Below are positions 17,813 through 27,600 of a DNA stretch of 61,125 bases, piece by piece. The DNA lies in the NCBI GenBank assembly GCA_021323735.1, contig JAJPKM010000050.1, forward strand, positions 1-61,125. Reading direction: 5' to 3'. Within the stretch, counting starts at the first letter, position 1. Each line of letters starts with the position of its first letter. Below the pieces are notes generated by a model. It was not told the DNA's origin. It ran no database searches and saw only the letters and a list, made by a program, of their open reading frames with translations. This DNA comes from Gammaproteobacteria bacterium. Lineage in GTDB: Bacteria > Pseudomonadota > Gammaproteobacteria > Steroidobacterales > Steroidobacteraceae. Made by a program: the position numbers and the translations under genes.

Positions 17813-18901
17813 TCAGAATCCCAGGCTCAACTGCGGCGTGTCCGATAGGGGTGGGCGAAACAAAGTGGTATCGAGCTCATAGCGCTCCTCCGCACCCGCG
17901 AACTTAAGCTTGCGCTTCGCCAAGTCGAATCGCGTGCGCAGCAGCTGTGCATACGGGCCGGTGCCGCGCATGCGCGTGCCGAATTGCGAATCATAGTCCT
18001 TGCCGCCGCGCGCCTGATTGATCAGCGACATCACGTGGTTGGCGCGGTCCGGAAAGTGCTCTGCCAGCCATTCACGAAACAAAATCTTCAATTCATGCGG
18101 CAAGCGCAGCAACACATATCCCGCGCGCGTGGCGCCCGCCGCTTGCGCGGCGCTCAAGATATCCTCGATCTCGTGATCCGTGATGGCCGGAATCACGGGG
18201 GCGACGAGCACGCCCACCGGAATGCCTGCTCCGGATAGCTGCTGAATGACTCGCAGACGCGCCTGCGGCGATGCCGTTCTCGGCTCCAGGGTGCGTTTGA
18301 TCTCCGGGCTCAATGAGGTGATGCTCAGCATCACGGATACCAATCTGTCTTTCGCAAGCTCGGCGAGCAAATCCAGGTCGCGCACGATCAACGCGCTCTT
18401 GGTGACGATGGTGACCGGATGGCGGCAGCGCGCCAGCACACCGAGAATGCCGCGCGTGACTTCCAGCCGCTTCTCCAAGGGCTGATAGGCATCCGTGTTG
18501 ATCCCGAGAGCGATGGTTTTACAAACGTATTTCGGTTTCGCGAGTTCAGCTTCCAGGAGGCTGACGGCGTCTGCCTTGTAGAACAGCTTGGTTTCAAAAT
18601 CCAGTCCCGGCGAGAGCCCCAGATAGGCATGGGTGGGGCGAGCGAAGCAGTACACGCAGCCGTGAGCGCAGCCGCGATACGGATTTATCGACGAGTCGAA
18701 GCCTACATCGGGCGAATCGTTGGAGGTGATGATGCTGCGCGCTCGGTCCGGGAGCACGGTTTCGCCCAGGGTCTCGACGATTTCCTCTTGATACCAGCCG
18801 TCGTCGGTTTGCTCCAGCGTCAATGAATCGAATCGTCCCGGAACATTGGACGAAGCGCCTCGACCTTTGAAGGACTGATGACCGAAGAAAGTGCGCGGCA
18901 T
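17813..18901 (-). CDS. Radical SAM protein, PA0069 family
   Basis: The 362-residue protein has the radical SAM cluster motif CAHGCVYC (CxxxCxxC) after SSINPYRG, plus VTIVTKSALIVRDLDLL and an SPL-like TIM-barrel core. This matches the PA0069-type group, annotated by resemblance to spore photoproduct lyase but of unknown reaction. It is likely cytoplasmic and uses a 4Fe-4S cluster and S-adenosylmethionine. ATG 18901. It lies 79 bp downstream of the ferredoxin reductase gene on the same strand, which could supply electrons to the cluster, though this is inference. Confidence 0.88.
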   Translation of the reverse strand: MPRTFFGHQSFKGRGASSNVPGRFDSLTLEQTDDGWYQEEIVETLGETVLPDRARSIITSNDSPDVGFDSSINPYRGCAHGCVYCFARPTHAYLGLSPGLDFETKLFYKADAVSLLEAELAKPKYVCKTIALGINTDAYQPLEKRLEVTRGILGVLARCRHPVTIVTKSALIVRDLDLLAELAKDRLVSVMLSITSLSPEIKRTLEPRTASPQARLRVIQQLSGAGIPVGVLVAPVIPAITDHEIEDILSAAQAAGATRAGYVLLRLPHELKILFREWLAEHFPDRANHVMSLINQARGGKDYDSQFGTRMRGTGPYAQLLRTRFDLAKRKLKFAGAEERYELDTTLFRPPLSDTPQLSLGF

Positions 18902-18980
18902 GGCGAAAACTTTACGCGCGATGCCGGCGTAAAGTAAATCCAGTAGTCGACGCCCGCGACTACTGTATGAGTAGTCGGAT

Positions 18981-19757
18981 TCAGCGCGCTACGAAGGCGC
19001 GCTCGATGACATAGTCGCCGGGTTCGCCCACATGGGGCGAGATCTTGAATCCTCGCGCATCCAGCATGGCGGACAGGTCCGCCAGCATGGCCGGGCTGCC
19101 GCAAATCATGACCCGATCCTCGGCCGGATTCAGTGCGGGCATGTCGATGTCCTCGAAGAGCTTGCCGGTCTCTATCAACGCCGTCACGCGACCCTGATAG
19201 CGAAACCGCTCGCGTGTCACCGTCGGAAAATACACCAATTTCTCGCGCACCAGGTCGCCGAGATACTCGTGGTGCGTCAACTCCCACTCGATATAGTCCC
19301 GATATGCCAGTTCGCTGCGGTAGCGCACGCCGTGCACCAAAATGACTTTCTCGAAACGCTCATAGACTTCCGGATCCTTGATGAGGCTCATGAAGGGTGC
19401 GAGACCGGTTCCGGAACTCAGCAGGTAGAGACGCTTGCCGGGCTTCAAATCGTGCAGCAGCAGCGTGCCTGTCGGCTTGCGGCTGATGAGGACCTCATCC
19501 CCTGGCTTGATATGCTGCAGGCGCGAGGTCAAGGGGCCGTCGGGGACCTTGATGCTCAGGAACTCCAGATGCTCCTCGTGATTCGCACTGGCAATGCTGT
19601 ACGCGCGCATGACGGGCTTTTCGTCAATCCGCAGGCCCAGCATGACGAAGTGACCGTTTTCGAACCGCAAAGCCTGGTCCCGGGTCGTGGTAAAGCTGAA
19701 GACGGTCTCGTTCCAGTGATGCACCGTCAATACGCGTTCTGTGCCGATGGTAGCCAT
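18981..19757 (-). CDS. fpr: Ferredoxin/flavodoxin-NADP+ reductase
   Basis: The 258-residue FAD enzyme passes electrons between NADPH and ferredoxin or flavodoxin. The FAD motif RAYSIASANHEEHLEF, the NADP motif LLSSGTGLAPFMSLIKDP and the later VMICGSPAML are in the expected order, and the C-terminus VIERAFVAR is that of bacterial Fpr. ATG 19757 (MATIGTERVLTV) is chosen over a longer reading. A GATAAT ends 7 nt before this ATG, so the transcript may have almost no leader. It is divergent from a cytochrome P450 with only 56 bp between. Confidence 0.93.
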   Translation of the reverse strand: MATIGTERVLTVHHWNETVFSFTTTRDQALRFENGHFVMLGLRIDEKPVMRAYSIASANHEEHLEFLSIKVPDGPLTSRLQHIKPGDEVLISRKPTGTLLLHDLKPGKRLYLLSSGTGLAPFMSLIKDPEVYERFEKVILVHGVRYRSELAYRDYIEWELTHHEYLGDLVREKLVYFPTVTRERFRYQGRVTALIETGKLFEDIDMPALNPAEDRVMICGSPAMLADLSAMLDARGFKISPHVGEPGDYVIERAFVAR

Positions 19758-19813
19758 GGCTACATTATCCCGGCATCCCTCAAAACCGCATAGTCGCCGC
19801 CGGATATAACCCC

Positions 19814-21253
19814 ATGCCGAAACGATATGAACTAGAATCGGCACCAACGCCAACACCCGAACGGACGCGCACTCCTTCCGCGGGAAGCAGGCATACTCGC
19901 GGCTCCAGCACCCGGTTCAGAACCTTGATCAGCCCTGCCCTCAAAACGATCCCGACGCACCGATCCTCGGTTTTGGGTCAGATCCTCGCCATGCGCAAGG
20001 ATCTGGTCGGCCACCTTAAGGCGCAGGAGCAGATCCACGGGCCTATCTGGCGAGTCGCCATCGGGCGCGGCGGCATGATCCAGCTGCTGGGGCCGGATGC
20101 GCTGGAATTCGTCTGGAAGAATCGCGACGGCGCCTTTTCCAGTGCACGCGGCTGGGAGCCCTACATCGGCAAGGTGTTCCCAGGCGCCATCATGGCCATG
20201 GATGGCGACGAGCATCGCTATCAGCGGCGCATCATGCAGGTGGCCTTTCAGAAATCCGCGCTGCGCACCTATCTTGCTCAGATGGGTCCTGCCATTGACG
20301 CCGGCGTCGACACATGGATGCCGCCGACCGGTGGTCCGGCGGCGCGCCGGATGTTCCCGCTGTTGAAGCAGCTGACGCTGGACCTGGCCGCCTCCGTCTT
20401 CATGGGGGTCGAACTCGGCCGCCGCGCCAAGGATCTGAATCAAGCCTTCGTCGCCACGGTGGCAGCCTCGCTGGCCATCGTTCGCGCACCCATCCCGGGG
20501 CTTTCGATGTGGCGCGGCATCCGCGGACGTGAATTGCTGGTAAGGCGTTTCCGCGACTTGCTGCCGCAGAAACGCGCGACCCACAGCAGTGACTTCTTCA
20601 GCGAGTTCTGCCACGCGCAGAGCGAACAGGGAGAGCGCTTCACCGATCAGGAAATCATCGATCACATGATATTCCTGATGATGGCGGCGCACGACACGAC
20701 GACCAGCACGCTGACGACGATGATGTACCTGCTGGCGCGCCATCCAGAATGGCAGGAGCGGCTGCGCGCCAAGGCGGCGGCATTGGGCAAGGCGCAGCTC
20801 GAATACGACGATCTGGATCAGCTCGACGAACTTTCCTGGACGATGCGCGAGGCGCTGCGTCTCACGCCGCCGCTCACCTCCATGCCGCGGATGTGCACGA
20901 AGGACACGGTGTTCCAGGGATATGAAATCCCGGCGGGCACGATGGTCGGCATTTATCCGATCCACGTGCACTACATGTCTTCATTGTGGACCGACCCTTA
21001 TCGATTCGATCCTGAACGCTTCAGTCCCGCGCGCCAGGAGGATAAGCGGCATGCATTCGCCTGGGTGCCGTTTGGCGGCGGTCCCCACATGTGCATCGGC
21101 CAGCACTTCGCCACACTGCAAGTGAAAGCCATCATGCATCAGCTTCTGCTGCGCTACCGCTGGAGCGTTGCGCCGGGCTACTCCATGCCCTATCAGTTGG
21201 TGCCCATCGCCAAGCCGAAGGATGGCTTGAAGGTTACCTTGGAGCGTATCTAG
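19814..21253 (+). CDS. Soluble bacterial cytochrome P450
   Basis: The 479-residue monooxygenase has all core P450 motifs: the I-helix oxygen-activating AAHDTTTS, the K-helix ExxR in MREALRL, DPYRFDPERF in the PERF region, and the haem-binding FGGGPHMCIGQHFA with the axial Cys. There is no N-terminal membrane anchor; the first 45 residues are Arg/Thr/Ser/Pro-rich. The overall pattern (long C-terminal half, FGGGPHMCIG) is closer to eukaryotic-like class II bacterial P450s such as CYP120 than to camphor-type ones. The substrate is unknown. The divergent ferredoxin reductase is a plausible redox partner, but no ferredoxin gene is adjacent. Confidence 0.93.
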   Translation: MPKRYELESAPTPTPERTRTPSAGSRHTRGSSTRFRTLISPALKTIPTHRSSVLGQILAMRKDLVGHLKAQEQIHGPIWRVAIGRGGMIQLLGPDALEFVWKNRDGAFSSARGWEPYIGKVFPGAIMAMDGDEHRYQRRIMQVAFQKSALRTYLAQMGPAIDAGVDTWMPPTGGPAARRMFPLLKQLTLDLAASVFMGVELGRRAKDLNQAFVATVAASLAIVRAPIPGLSMWRGIRGRELLVRRFRDLLPQKRATHSSDFFSEFCHAQSEQGERFTDQEIIDHMIFLMMAAHDTTTSTLTTMMYLLARHPEWQERLRAKAAALGKAQLEYDDLDQLDELSWTMREALRLTPPLTSMPRMCTKDTVFQGYEIPAGTMVGIYPIHVHYMSSLWTDPYRFDPERFSPARQEDKRHAFAWVPFGGGPHMCIGQHFATLQVKAIMHQLLLRYRWSVAPGYSMPYQLVPIAKPKDGLKVTLERI

Positions 21254-21334
21254 CCCCGAGTCATTCATGAGCGACGGGTAGCTGATCGAGGCCGGATAGG
21301 AGGGCTGCTTCAGGGGCGACGTCTTTCGCGCCGC

Positions 21335-21883
21335 CTAGCTGGACGTCCGCGCGCGACCGGCCCAGTCGGCGGCGTCAATCTTGAAGATCACGTTGGGGTG
21401 GCTCGGCTCGCCGGAATAACTCACCGATTCCTCGCCGATGTATACACCGCCGAGCTTCTCCATGGCCTTGCGCGAGCGCCAATTGTGGATGCCGACCTTG
21501 AAGGTCACCCGATCGACGTACCTGAAGGCATGGTCGAGCATCAGGGTTTTCAAGGCTCGATTGTAATGTCGAGCCCATCGGCTGCGCGCGATGAAGGTAT
21601 AGCCGATACTGATTTGGTGCTGCGCTTCGATATAGTCGCTGTACCGGGAACTGCCGATCAGTTCACCGTTGGTGTTGTCGATGACCCGAAACGCGCCTCC
21701 CGATTCCATCGCGCCCTTGAAGAAGTTTTCGAAGACCGGCCGCTGGTAGCGATCTTTGCTCGGATGCTGTTCCCAGATGAGCGGATCGGCGGCCACCGCA
21801 TACAAGACATCGAAATCGCCGGACTCGAGAGGCTCGATCTTGACGAGCTCGTTTTGCAGGTGCGGTTGCAGGTCAAACGGCAT
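21335..21883 (-). CDS. GNAT-family N-acetyltransferase, RimJ/RimL type
   Basis: The 182-residue protein follows the RimJ/RimL-like layout: VKIEPLESGDFDVLYAVAADP at the N-terminus, a central strand with SIGYTFIARSRWARHYNRALK, the acetyl-CoA-binding block, and FKVGIHNWRSRKAMEKLGG, the conserved bulge seen in this branch. It likely acetylates a small molecule or protein N-terminus; the substrate is unknown. ATG 21883 was chosen because the family similarity starts a few residues on. It lies 31 bp downstream of the TonB receptor gene. Confidence 0.85.
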   Translation of the reverse strand: MPFDLQPHLQNELVKIEPLESGDFDVLYAVAADPLIWEQHPSKDRYQRPVFENFFKGAMESGGAFRVIDNTNGELIGSSRYSDYIEAQHQISIGYTFIARSRWARHYNRALKTLMLDHAFRYVDRVTFKVGIHNWRSRKAMEKLGGVYIGEESVSYSGEPSHPNVIFKIDAADWAGRARTSS

Positions 21884-21914
21884 GCTCGCGATTGTAATGC
21901 GGCGAAGCGGCATT

Positions 21915-24140
21915 TCAATAGCCAAATCGATAATGCACTTGGGCATAAATCTGCCGCGGATCGTTGAAGTGCACGCCGCCGAAGGTAAGGCTGTTGTCGA
22001 CCAGCAAGTGGCGGTCGGTCAAGTTGAGCACCGTCAGGGAGACCGACAGACTCCGGCCGAAGGACCTTCCGGCGCTTAGGTTGATTTCCGCATGGCCGGG
22101 CAAGTGGCTCGGCGGCGCGTCACCGTTGGAAAACCCGGACCCGTAGGAGAGTTCCACGGAGGCGAACGTCTGGTGCGGAAGAGTCGCATCGAAACCTGCG
22201 TTGGCCGTGTTTCGCTGGTCGTGATCCAGCGCGAAACTGCCCGACCCGGGGTTGAAATCGGTCAGCCCCCCATTGATGCCGCCGATGCCGTCGGCGGTCT
22301 GGTTCGAGTAGGCGAGATGAAATTGGCCGACATCGCCGATCTTGGGGGAGTGAATGGTCAACTCATTGCCCTGGATCAGCGCGCCGTCGATGGTGAGCGG
22401 CAGGAAGACATTCGAGTTGCCGATGTTGTTGTGATCGAAAAAGTTCTTCGCTGCCGTGTGAAAATGATCGACATCCACCGTCCAGCCCTGAATCGGGATG
22501 GTGAGGCCCACCTGGTACTCTTCGTCGCGCTCGCCGCGCAGCGGAATGAAACCCAGATTGCTGTTCTGCGCGAACTGAAGCAGAGGTCCTGAGAGCGTGG
22601 TGAGCGGCGGTGCCTGATAGTACTTTCCCCAGAATCCGCGCAAAATCCAGTCTAGCCCCGGAAGCAGCAGGGTCGCGCCCAGGCGCGGGCTGGTGGCATT
22701 CTCAACGATGGCGCCGGCGAAATGCGTTTGCCGCACCCCTCCGGCGAAAGTCAGCCGGTCCGTCGCCCGGTAAGTGTCCTCGAGGTAGGCAGCTACCAAC
22801 GAGCCTGCGGGATTCAGTGCCTGGCGAATGTCCGGATTGCCGATGTTGGGATTGCCGGGATCGTTGAAGAGCACGCTGAAGGATTCATCATCGTGCTGGG
22901 TGAAACCCATCACACCCGCTTGTATATCGTTGCGCGCCACGTGCCAGCGCAATGACTCCTGGCCCCCGACATAGGTCGATGAATGCCGATCGGTGGTGCT
23001 GATCGGCGAGTCGTTCGGTGCGCCATCGAGGTCGGCCGCGTTCCGGTGATAGAACAACGCACTGGTCAATGCCGCATCGGGGCTTAAGTTTCGCACCCAG
23101 GAGAGAATGGCGAAGGTGTCGGTTTCGCGCTGCGCATCGTCCGCCGCTTGGCCGGGTGTGTTCGGAATATCATAGTCATCGTGGCGCGCGGAAACCACCA
23201 AGCGGAACTGATCTTCCGGCGTGGCATTGAATATCAAGGTACTGAAGCCGCCGTAGCCGTCCTGCGCGTCATGAATGATCTGTGCCACCGGCGTTGCAAT
23301 ACCTAAATCGCTGCGATTGCCGTTGACGCTGGCGTAGTAGGCAAAGCGCTCCGTGTGGCTGCCCACACTCAAGTAGTCGTTCGTCTGGCCGAAGCTGCCG
23401 CCGCTGGCGATGAGTTCGGCTTGATTGTCCCGCTCGAATCCTGTGCGCGGCACGACATTGAACACACCATAGGTGCGATCGCCCTGATCCGCCTGGTAGC
23501 TGCCGCGCTGCACTTCCAGGTAATCGATGTCCTTCGGATCGATTTGCGGGCCTAGGTTGCTGGCAATGTTGGTGTTGGGAATTTCGACACCGTCGACCGC
23601 CCAGGTCGTCTGGTGGCCGCCGCGCACATGCAGTTGGTCATGCACGACATAGGCGCCGGGCACGAAGGCGGTGATCATGGCCAGGCTGTTGCTGCGGTCC
23701 GCGCCCGGCGTGCGCTCGATATCGAGGCGATTCACCACGGTCGTCGGGGTCGCCGTATTGAGCACGGCGGTTTCCGCAGCCGCGCTCACCGTGAGGGTTT
23801 CCAACGGCGGCCCCTTGGCGAGCTGTACATGCGCGACCGGCGATGAGCCCGATGCCACGCTGACCGCCTGGGCCCTCGGGACGAAGTCGCTGCCGCTGAC
23901 GTCCAGAATGTAGTCGCCCAGCGGTACGGTCATGAACGAAAACTCACCGCGCGCATCCGTCACGGCAGACTGCGTCCACTGCGATGTGGCCGATTTCAAT
24001 GCCACTTGGGCACCCGCGATGGGATGGTGTTCCTGATCGTGCACGACGCCACGAACACTACCGACATCCGCGGCATACAGCGATGCCGCCCATAGAAACG
24101 CGGCCAGCGCCGCCGTCAAACGTTCGATCGAGAAAGACAT
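21915..24140 (-). CDS. TonB-dependent outer-membrane receptor
   Basis: The 741-residue protein has a signal peptide (ending SLYAADVGS), a carboxypeptidase-regulatory-like Ig fold (about 28-105, GVVHDQEHHPIAGAQVAL), then a plug domain with RLDIERTPGADRSNSL and QLHVRGGHQTTWAVDGVEI. A beta-barrel follows, ending in ...QVHYRFGY with the terminal aromatic needed for Bam assembly. Such receptors import metal complexes or large substrates using TonB energy. The DUF2946-like His-rich gene just upstream suggests a metal, copper being the usual association, but that is inference. Upstream is a 9-bp-stem hairpin at 24171-24192. Confidence 0.92.
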   Translation of the reverse strand: MSFSIERLTAALAAFLWAASLYAADVGSVRGVVHDQEHHPIAGAQVALKSATSQWTQSAVTDARGEFSFMTVPLGDYILDVSGSDFVPRAQAVSVASGSSPVAHVQLAKGPPLETLTVSAAAETAVLNTATPTTVVNRLDIERTPGADRSNSLAMITAFVPGAYVVHDQLHVRGGHQTTWAVDGVEIPNTNIASNLGPQIDPKDIDYLEVQRGSYQADQGDRTYGVFNVVPRTGFERDNQAELIASGGSFGQTNDYLSVGSHTERFAYYASVNGNRSDLGIATPVAQIIHDAQDGYGGFSTLIFNATPEDQFRLVVSARHDDYDIPNTPGQAADDAQRETDTFAILSWVRNLSPDAALTSALFYHRNAADLDGAPNDSPISTTDRHSSTYVGGQESLRWHVARNDIQAGVMGFTQHDDESFSVLFNDPGNPNIGNPDIRQALNPAGSLVAAYLEDTYRATDRLTFAGGVRQTHFAGAIVENATSPRLGATLLLPGLDWILRGFWGKYYQAPPLTTLSGPLLQFAQNSNLGFIPLRGERDEEYQVGLTIPIQGWTVDVDHFHTAAKNFFDHNNIGNSNVFLPLTIDGALIQGNELTIHSPKIGDVGQFHLAYSNQTADGIGGINGGLTDFNPGSGSFALDHDQRNTANAGFDATLPHQTFASVELSYGSGFSNGDAPPSHLPGHAEINLSAGRSFGRSLSVSLTVLNLTDRHLLVDNSLTFGGVHFNDPRQIYAQVHYRFGY

Positions 24141-24170
24141 GGGAAATCCCCTTCGCTAAGAATTGATGCA

Positions 24171-24192
24171 CACGATCTTGAGAAAGATCGTG
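24171..24192 (-). other. Perfect 9-bp hairpin between DUF2946-like and TonB genes
   Basis: CACGATCTT (24171-24179) and AAGATCGTG (24184-24192) pair perfectly around a GAGA loop on the plus strand (TCTC on the transcribed strand). It lies in the 70-bp gap between two co-directional genes. There is no U-tract, so it is more likely an mRNA processing or stability element, or an operator, than a simple terminator. Confidence 0.5.
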
Positions 24193-24210
24193 CAACCGGC
24201 CGGGTTCAAT

Positions 24211-24606
24211 TCAGGCGAGCGAGGGAGGTCCGCGAGGCGGGTGGGAGCGCTGCGGGCGCAGCGTAAGGAGCGGCGATTGCGGTGCGGCAACCGTGCGGGA
24301 TAGCGCAAGAACCGGGGGTTCGAAGGCAATGTCATGCGCGACCGGACCGGCGGCCGGCGCGCTGCCGAAGGGGCAGGTCGCGAAATCGGCATGCGTGCCG
24401 GAATGCTGATGGACATGCGTTGCGGCATGCTGATGGACATGCGCGGCCGGCATCCCCGCCAACCCGACGGGACACAATTCCAAGGCGAAGGGTGTGCCGC
24501 TGGCCGGCATGAAGCCGACCGGAATATAGGCGCGGAAAATGAGCAGCGCCAGCAGCCAGAGGCCGGCCGTGCGCCTACGCCGACGATTGAGGATGGGCTT
24601 GGCCAT
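24211..24606 (-). CDS. DUF2946-like histidine-rich membrane/secreted protein
   Basis: The 131-residue product has a basic N-terminus and one hydrophobic segment (about 13-33, LWLLALLIFRAYIPVGFMPA). A loop with ELCPVG follows, then a histidine cluster (HVHQHAATHVHQHSGTHADF), CPFGSAPAAGP, and a Pro/Arg-rich tail ending RGPPSLA. These are the marks of the DUF2946 family, often found beside copper-related TonB receptors. Nine or so His plus two Cys suggest metal binding. It precedes the TonB receptor on the same strand by 70 bp. ATG 24606. Confidence 0.75.
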   Translation of the reverse strand: MAKPILNRRRRRTAGLWLLALLIFRAYIPVGFMPASGTPFALELCPVGLAGMPAAHVHQHAATHVHQHSGTHADFATCPFGSAPAAGPVAHDIAFEPPVLALSRTVAAPQSPLLTLRPQRSHPPRGPPSLA

Positions 24607-24634
24607 TAGGGGCGGCAAGAATACACGATCGACT

Positions 24635-27600
24635 TCAGCGCAGGTAAGGAAATTCCTGTGTCGAACGAGGCTTGGCTATGTAAAACCCTTGGGCGAAGCC
24701 TACGCCCAAACGCCCCAGTTCGGCGAAGACCTCCGGCGACTCCACCCGTTCGGCGATGGTTTGAATGCCCATGGAGTTGCCGACCTGGCTGATGGCCGCG
24801 ATCATGCTGCGGTCGATCGGATCGCGGGTCACGTTCTCGACGAACTGGCCGTCGATCTTCAGATAGTCGACGGGCAAGGTCTTCAGGTACATGAACGATG
24901 AGAGGCCGCTGCCGAAATCGTCGAGCGCGAAATGGCAACCGCGATTCTTCAGCTCCCGCATGAAGTACGCCACGTTGTTCAAGTTCTCGATCGCGGCCGT
25001 TTCCGTGATCTCGAAGCACATCGCGCCTGCCGCCAATTCGCTGGCGCTGAGTTCAGCGATCAGAAATTCGAGAAATCGCTCGTCGTTGAGCGAGGTGCCC
25101 GACAGATTCACGGCGACGGTGAAGGGCTTGACGCCGGATGCGACGCGGTGAACTACCCGGTCGAGGGCATGATGGATCACCCAGCGGTCGATGGAGGGCA
25201 TGACGTTGTAGCGTTCGGCCGCGGGAATGAACTCCGCGGGAGTCACGATGGTCCCGGTCTCGTCGCGCAACCTAAGCATCAGCTCGAAGTGTTCACGCTC
25301 ATGCGGCCGGTTGCCGATCGGCACGATGGGCTGGTAGAACAACTCGAAGCGGCTCTCGTCGCGCGCGCGCGCCAACTTCGAGACCCAATGCATTTCCCGG
25401 TGCCGCTCCGGCATGTCGTCCGCCCGATAGAGCTGGACCCGATTCCGGCCCGAATCCTTGGCCGCATAGCAGGCCACGTCGGCCGCGCTCATGACATTGG
25501 CCACGGTGGGGATCTCCGGGGTGATTTCCACGATTCCGATGCTGACGCCCACCGCCAGCGCCCCGCCCTGCCAGGTGAACCGATAGTCGCGAATGGCCTG
25601 GCGCATATTTTCCGCAATGCGCAGCGCCTGATCCTGCGTACAGTCGTGCAGCAAGACGCCGAACTCATCGCCACCCAAGCGCGCCAGCGCATCCGCGCCG
25701 CGTACCCGTGACTGAATCACGCCGGTGATCTGTTTCAGCAGCAGATCCCCCGCCGGGTGTCCGCAGGTGTCGTTGACCAGTTTGAACTGGTCCAGGTCCA
25801 GGTACAGGAGCACATGGCGGGCCTCGGGGTTCTGGCGCGCTTCCTCGACGGCGACGGTGAGGCGATTCTCGAATTCGCGCCGATTGATCAGTCCGGTTAG
25901 CGCATCGTGGCTGGCCTGGTAGTGCAACGCTCGATGCAGCCGGCGTTCCTTGCTAACGTCGTGAAAGACCATGACCGCGCCGATGAGGTTGCCGGCCCGA
26001 TCGCGGATGGGCGCCGCGGAATCCTGAATTGCGATTTCCTGGCCGCGCCGATTGACCAGCACGGCGTGTTCGGCCAGTCCCAGCACCTGTCCATCGCGCA
26101 GGCAACGCTTCACGGGGCTCTCGCAGACTTCGCGGCTGACCTCGTCGACGGTGGTCAATACCTCTGAGATCAGCTTCCCCTGTGCCTCGCGGCTTTCCCA
26201 TCCCGTCAGGCTTTCCGCGACCGGATTCATGTAGTCGATCCGGCCTTCCGAGTCGGTGGTGATCACCGCATCCCCGATCGATTGCAAAGTGACCTGGGCG
26301 CGCTCCTTGGCCTGAAAGACGGCGGTTTCGGCTTTCTTGCGCTCGGTGATGTCGGTCATCGTCCCCTCGTAGCCGCAGACCCGCCCGTGCTCATCGCGCA
26401 CCACGCGGCAATTGTCGACCACCACCAGCATGGAGCCGTCCTTGCGGCGCAAGACATATTCTTCGTTGCGCAGTTCACCCTCGATCTCGGCGCGGCGCGC
26501 GAAGTTCTCGCGGTCGCTCGGGTACCAGAACAATGCGCCCGCAGGCACTTGATACAGTTCCTCGGCAGAGCGGTAGCCCAGCAGATTCACGAAGGCCGGA
26601 TTGGCCACCAGAATGCGGCCGTCGCGCGAGGTGCGATAAACGCCCTCCATGACGCTCTCGAACAGGCCGCGGAACTTCGACTCGCTGTCGCGCAGCGCAT
26701 CCTCGGCGGCGCGCCGCTCGATGGCGATGCCCGCGATCTGCGCCATACGCATCATGAGTTCGTGATCGCGCGATGACGGAATACCCGTCTGGCCGCGGTA
26801 GACCGCGAAGGTACCGACCACCTTGCCGTCCGAGGCCACGATGGGCACGGACCATGAGGCTCTGAAGCCGGCTTGCCGGGCCGCCTCGCGGCGATACTCC
26901 CACAGGGCGTCGGTCTCGATGTCGGCGACGGTTACGAGCCGGTTCAGGTACACGGCGGCCGAACAGGAGCCATAGCGGATTTCGACCGGCGCATAGTCCA
27001 TGGCCTGGACGAATTCGCGCGGCAAGTTCGGCGCTACGCCGAAACTCAAGGACTGCTTGTCGCGGTCCAACAAGTTGATCGCGCAGCAACTCTCCTTCAC
27101 GGCACGCTCGATGAGTTCGCAGATCGCGTCCAGCACGGATGCCAGGGGCGCATTGGCGGCGATCATCTCGAATACCCGCCGCTCCCCGGCGGCAATGGCG
27201 TCGGCACGCTTGCGCTCGGAGATGTCGATGATGCTGGCCCTGAGCAGGCTGCGGTTGGCGCTCGGCAGCCGGACCAATCGGACCTCGCAAGGCAGGCTCC
27301 GACCGCTCGAATCGCGATGCAACCATTCGAATACCGGTACGGCGCCGCTCATGGCGCTCTCGATGTAGCCGCGCGCCACGCCGAAGGACGCCGAGCCGTC
27401 GGCCTGGACCGGGGGACTGACTTCATCCGGCCCGCACTCGAGCAGGGCCGCGCGGTCCATCTTGAAGAAGCGGCAGGCGTTGTCGTTGACGTCCACGAAC
27501 TTGCCTAGATCCACATCGAACACGACGATGGCCTCGGGCGCGTGCTCCACCAGCGTGCGGTAGCGGCCCTCGCTCTCGCGCATCGAGAGTTCGGCCAGAT

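Noticed and set aside
19804-19816. Leaderless start for the P450 gene (TATAAC before ATG)
   Set aside because: Only three bases separate TATAAC from the ATG, too short for a start at the A.
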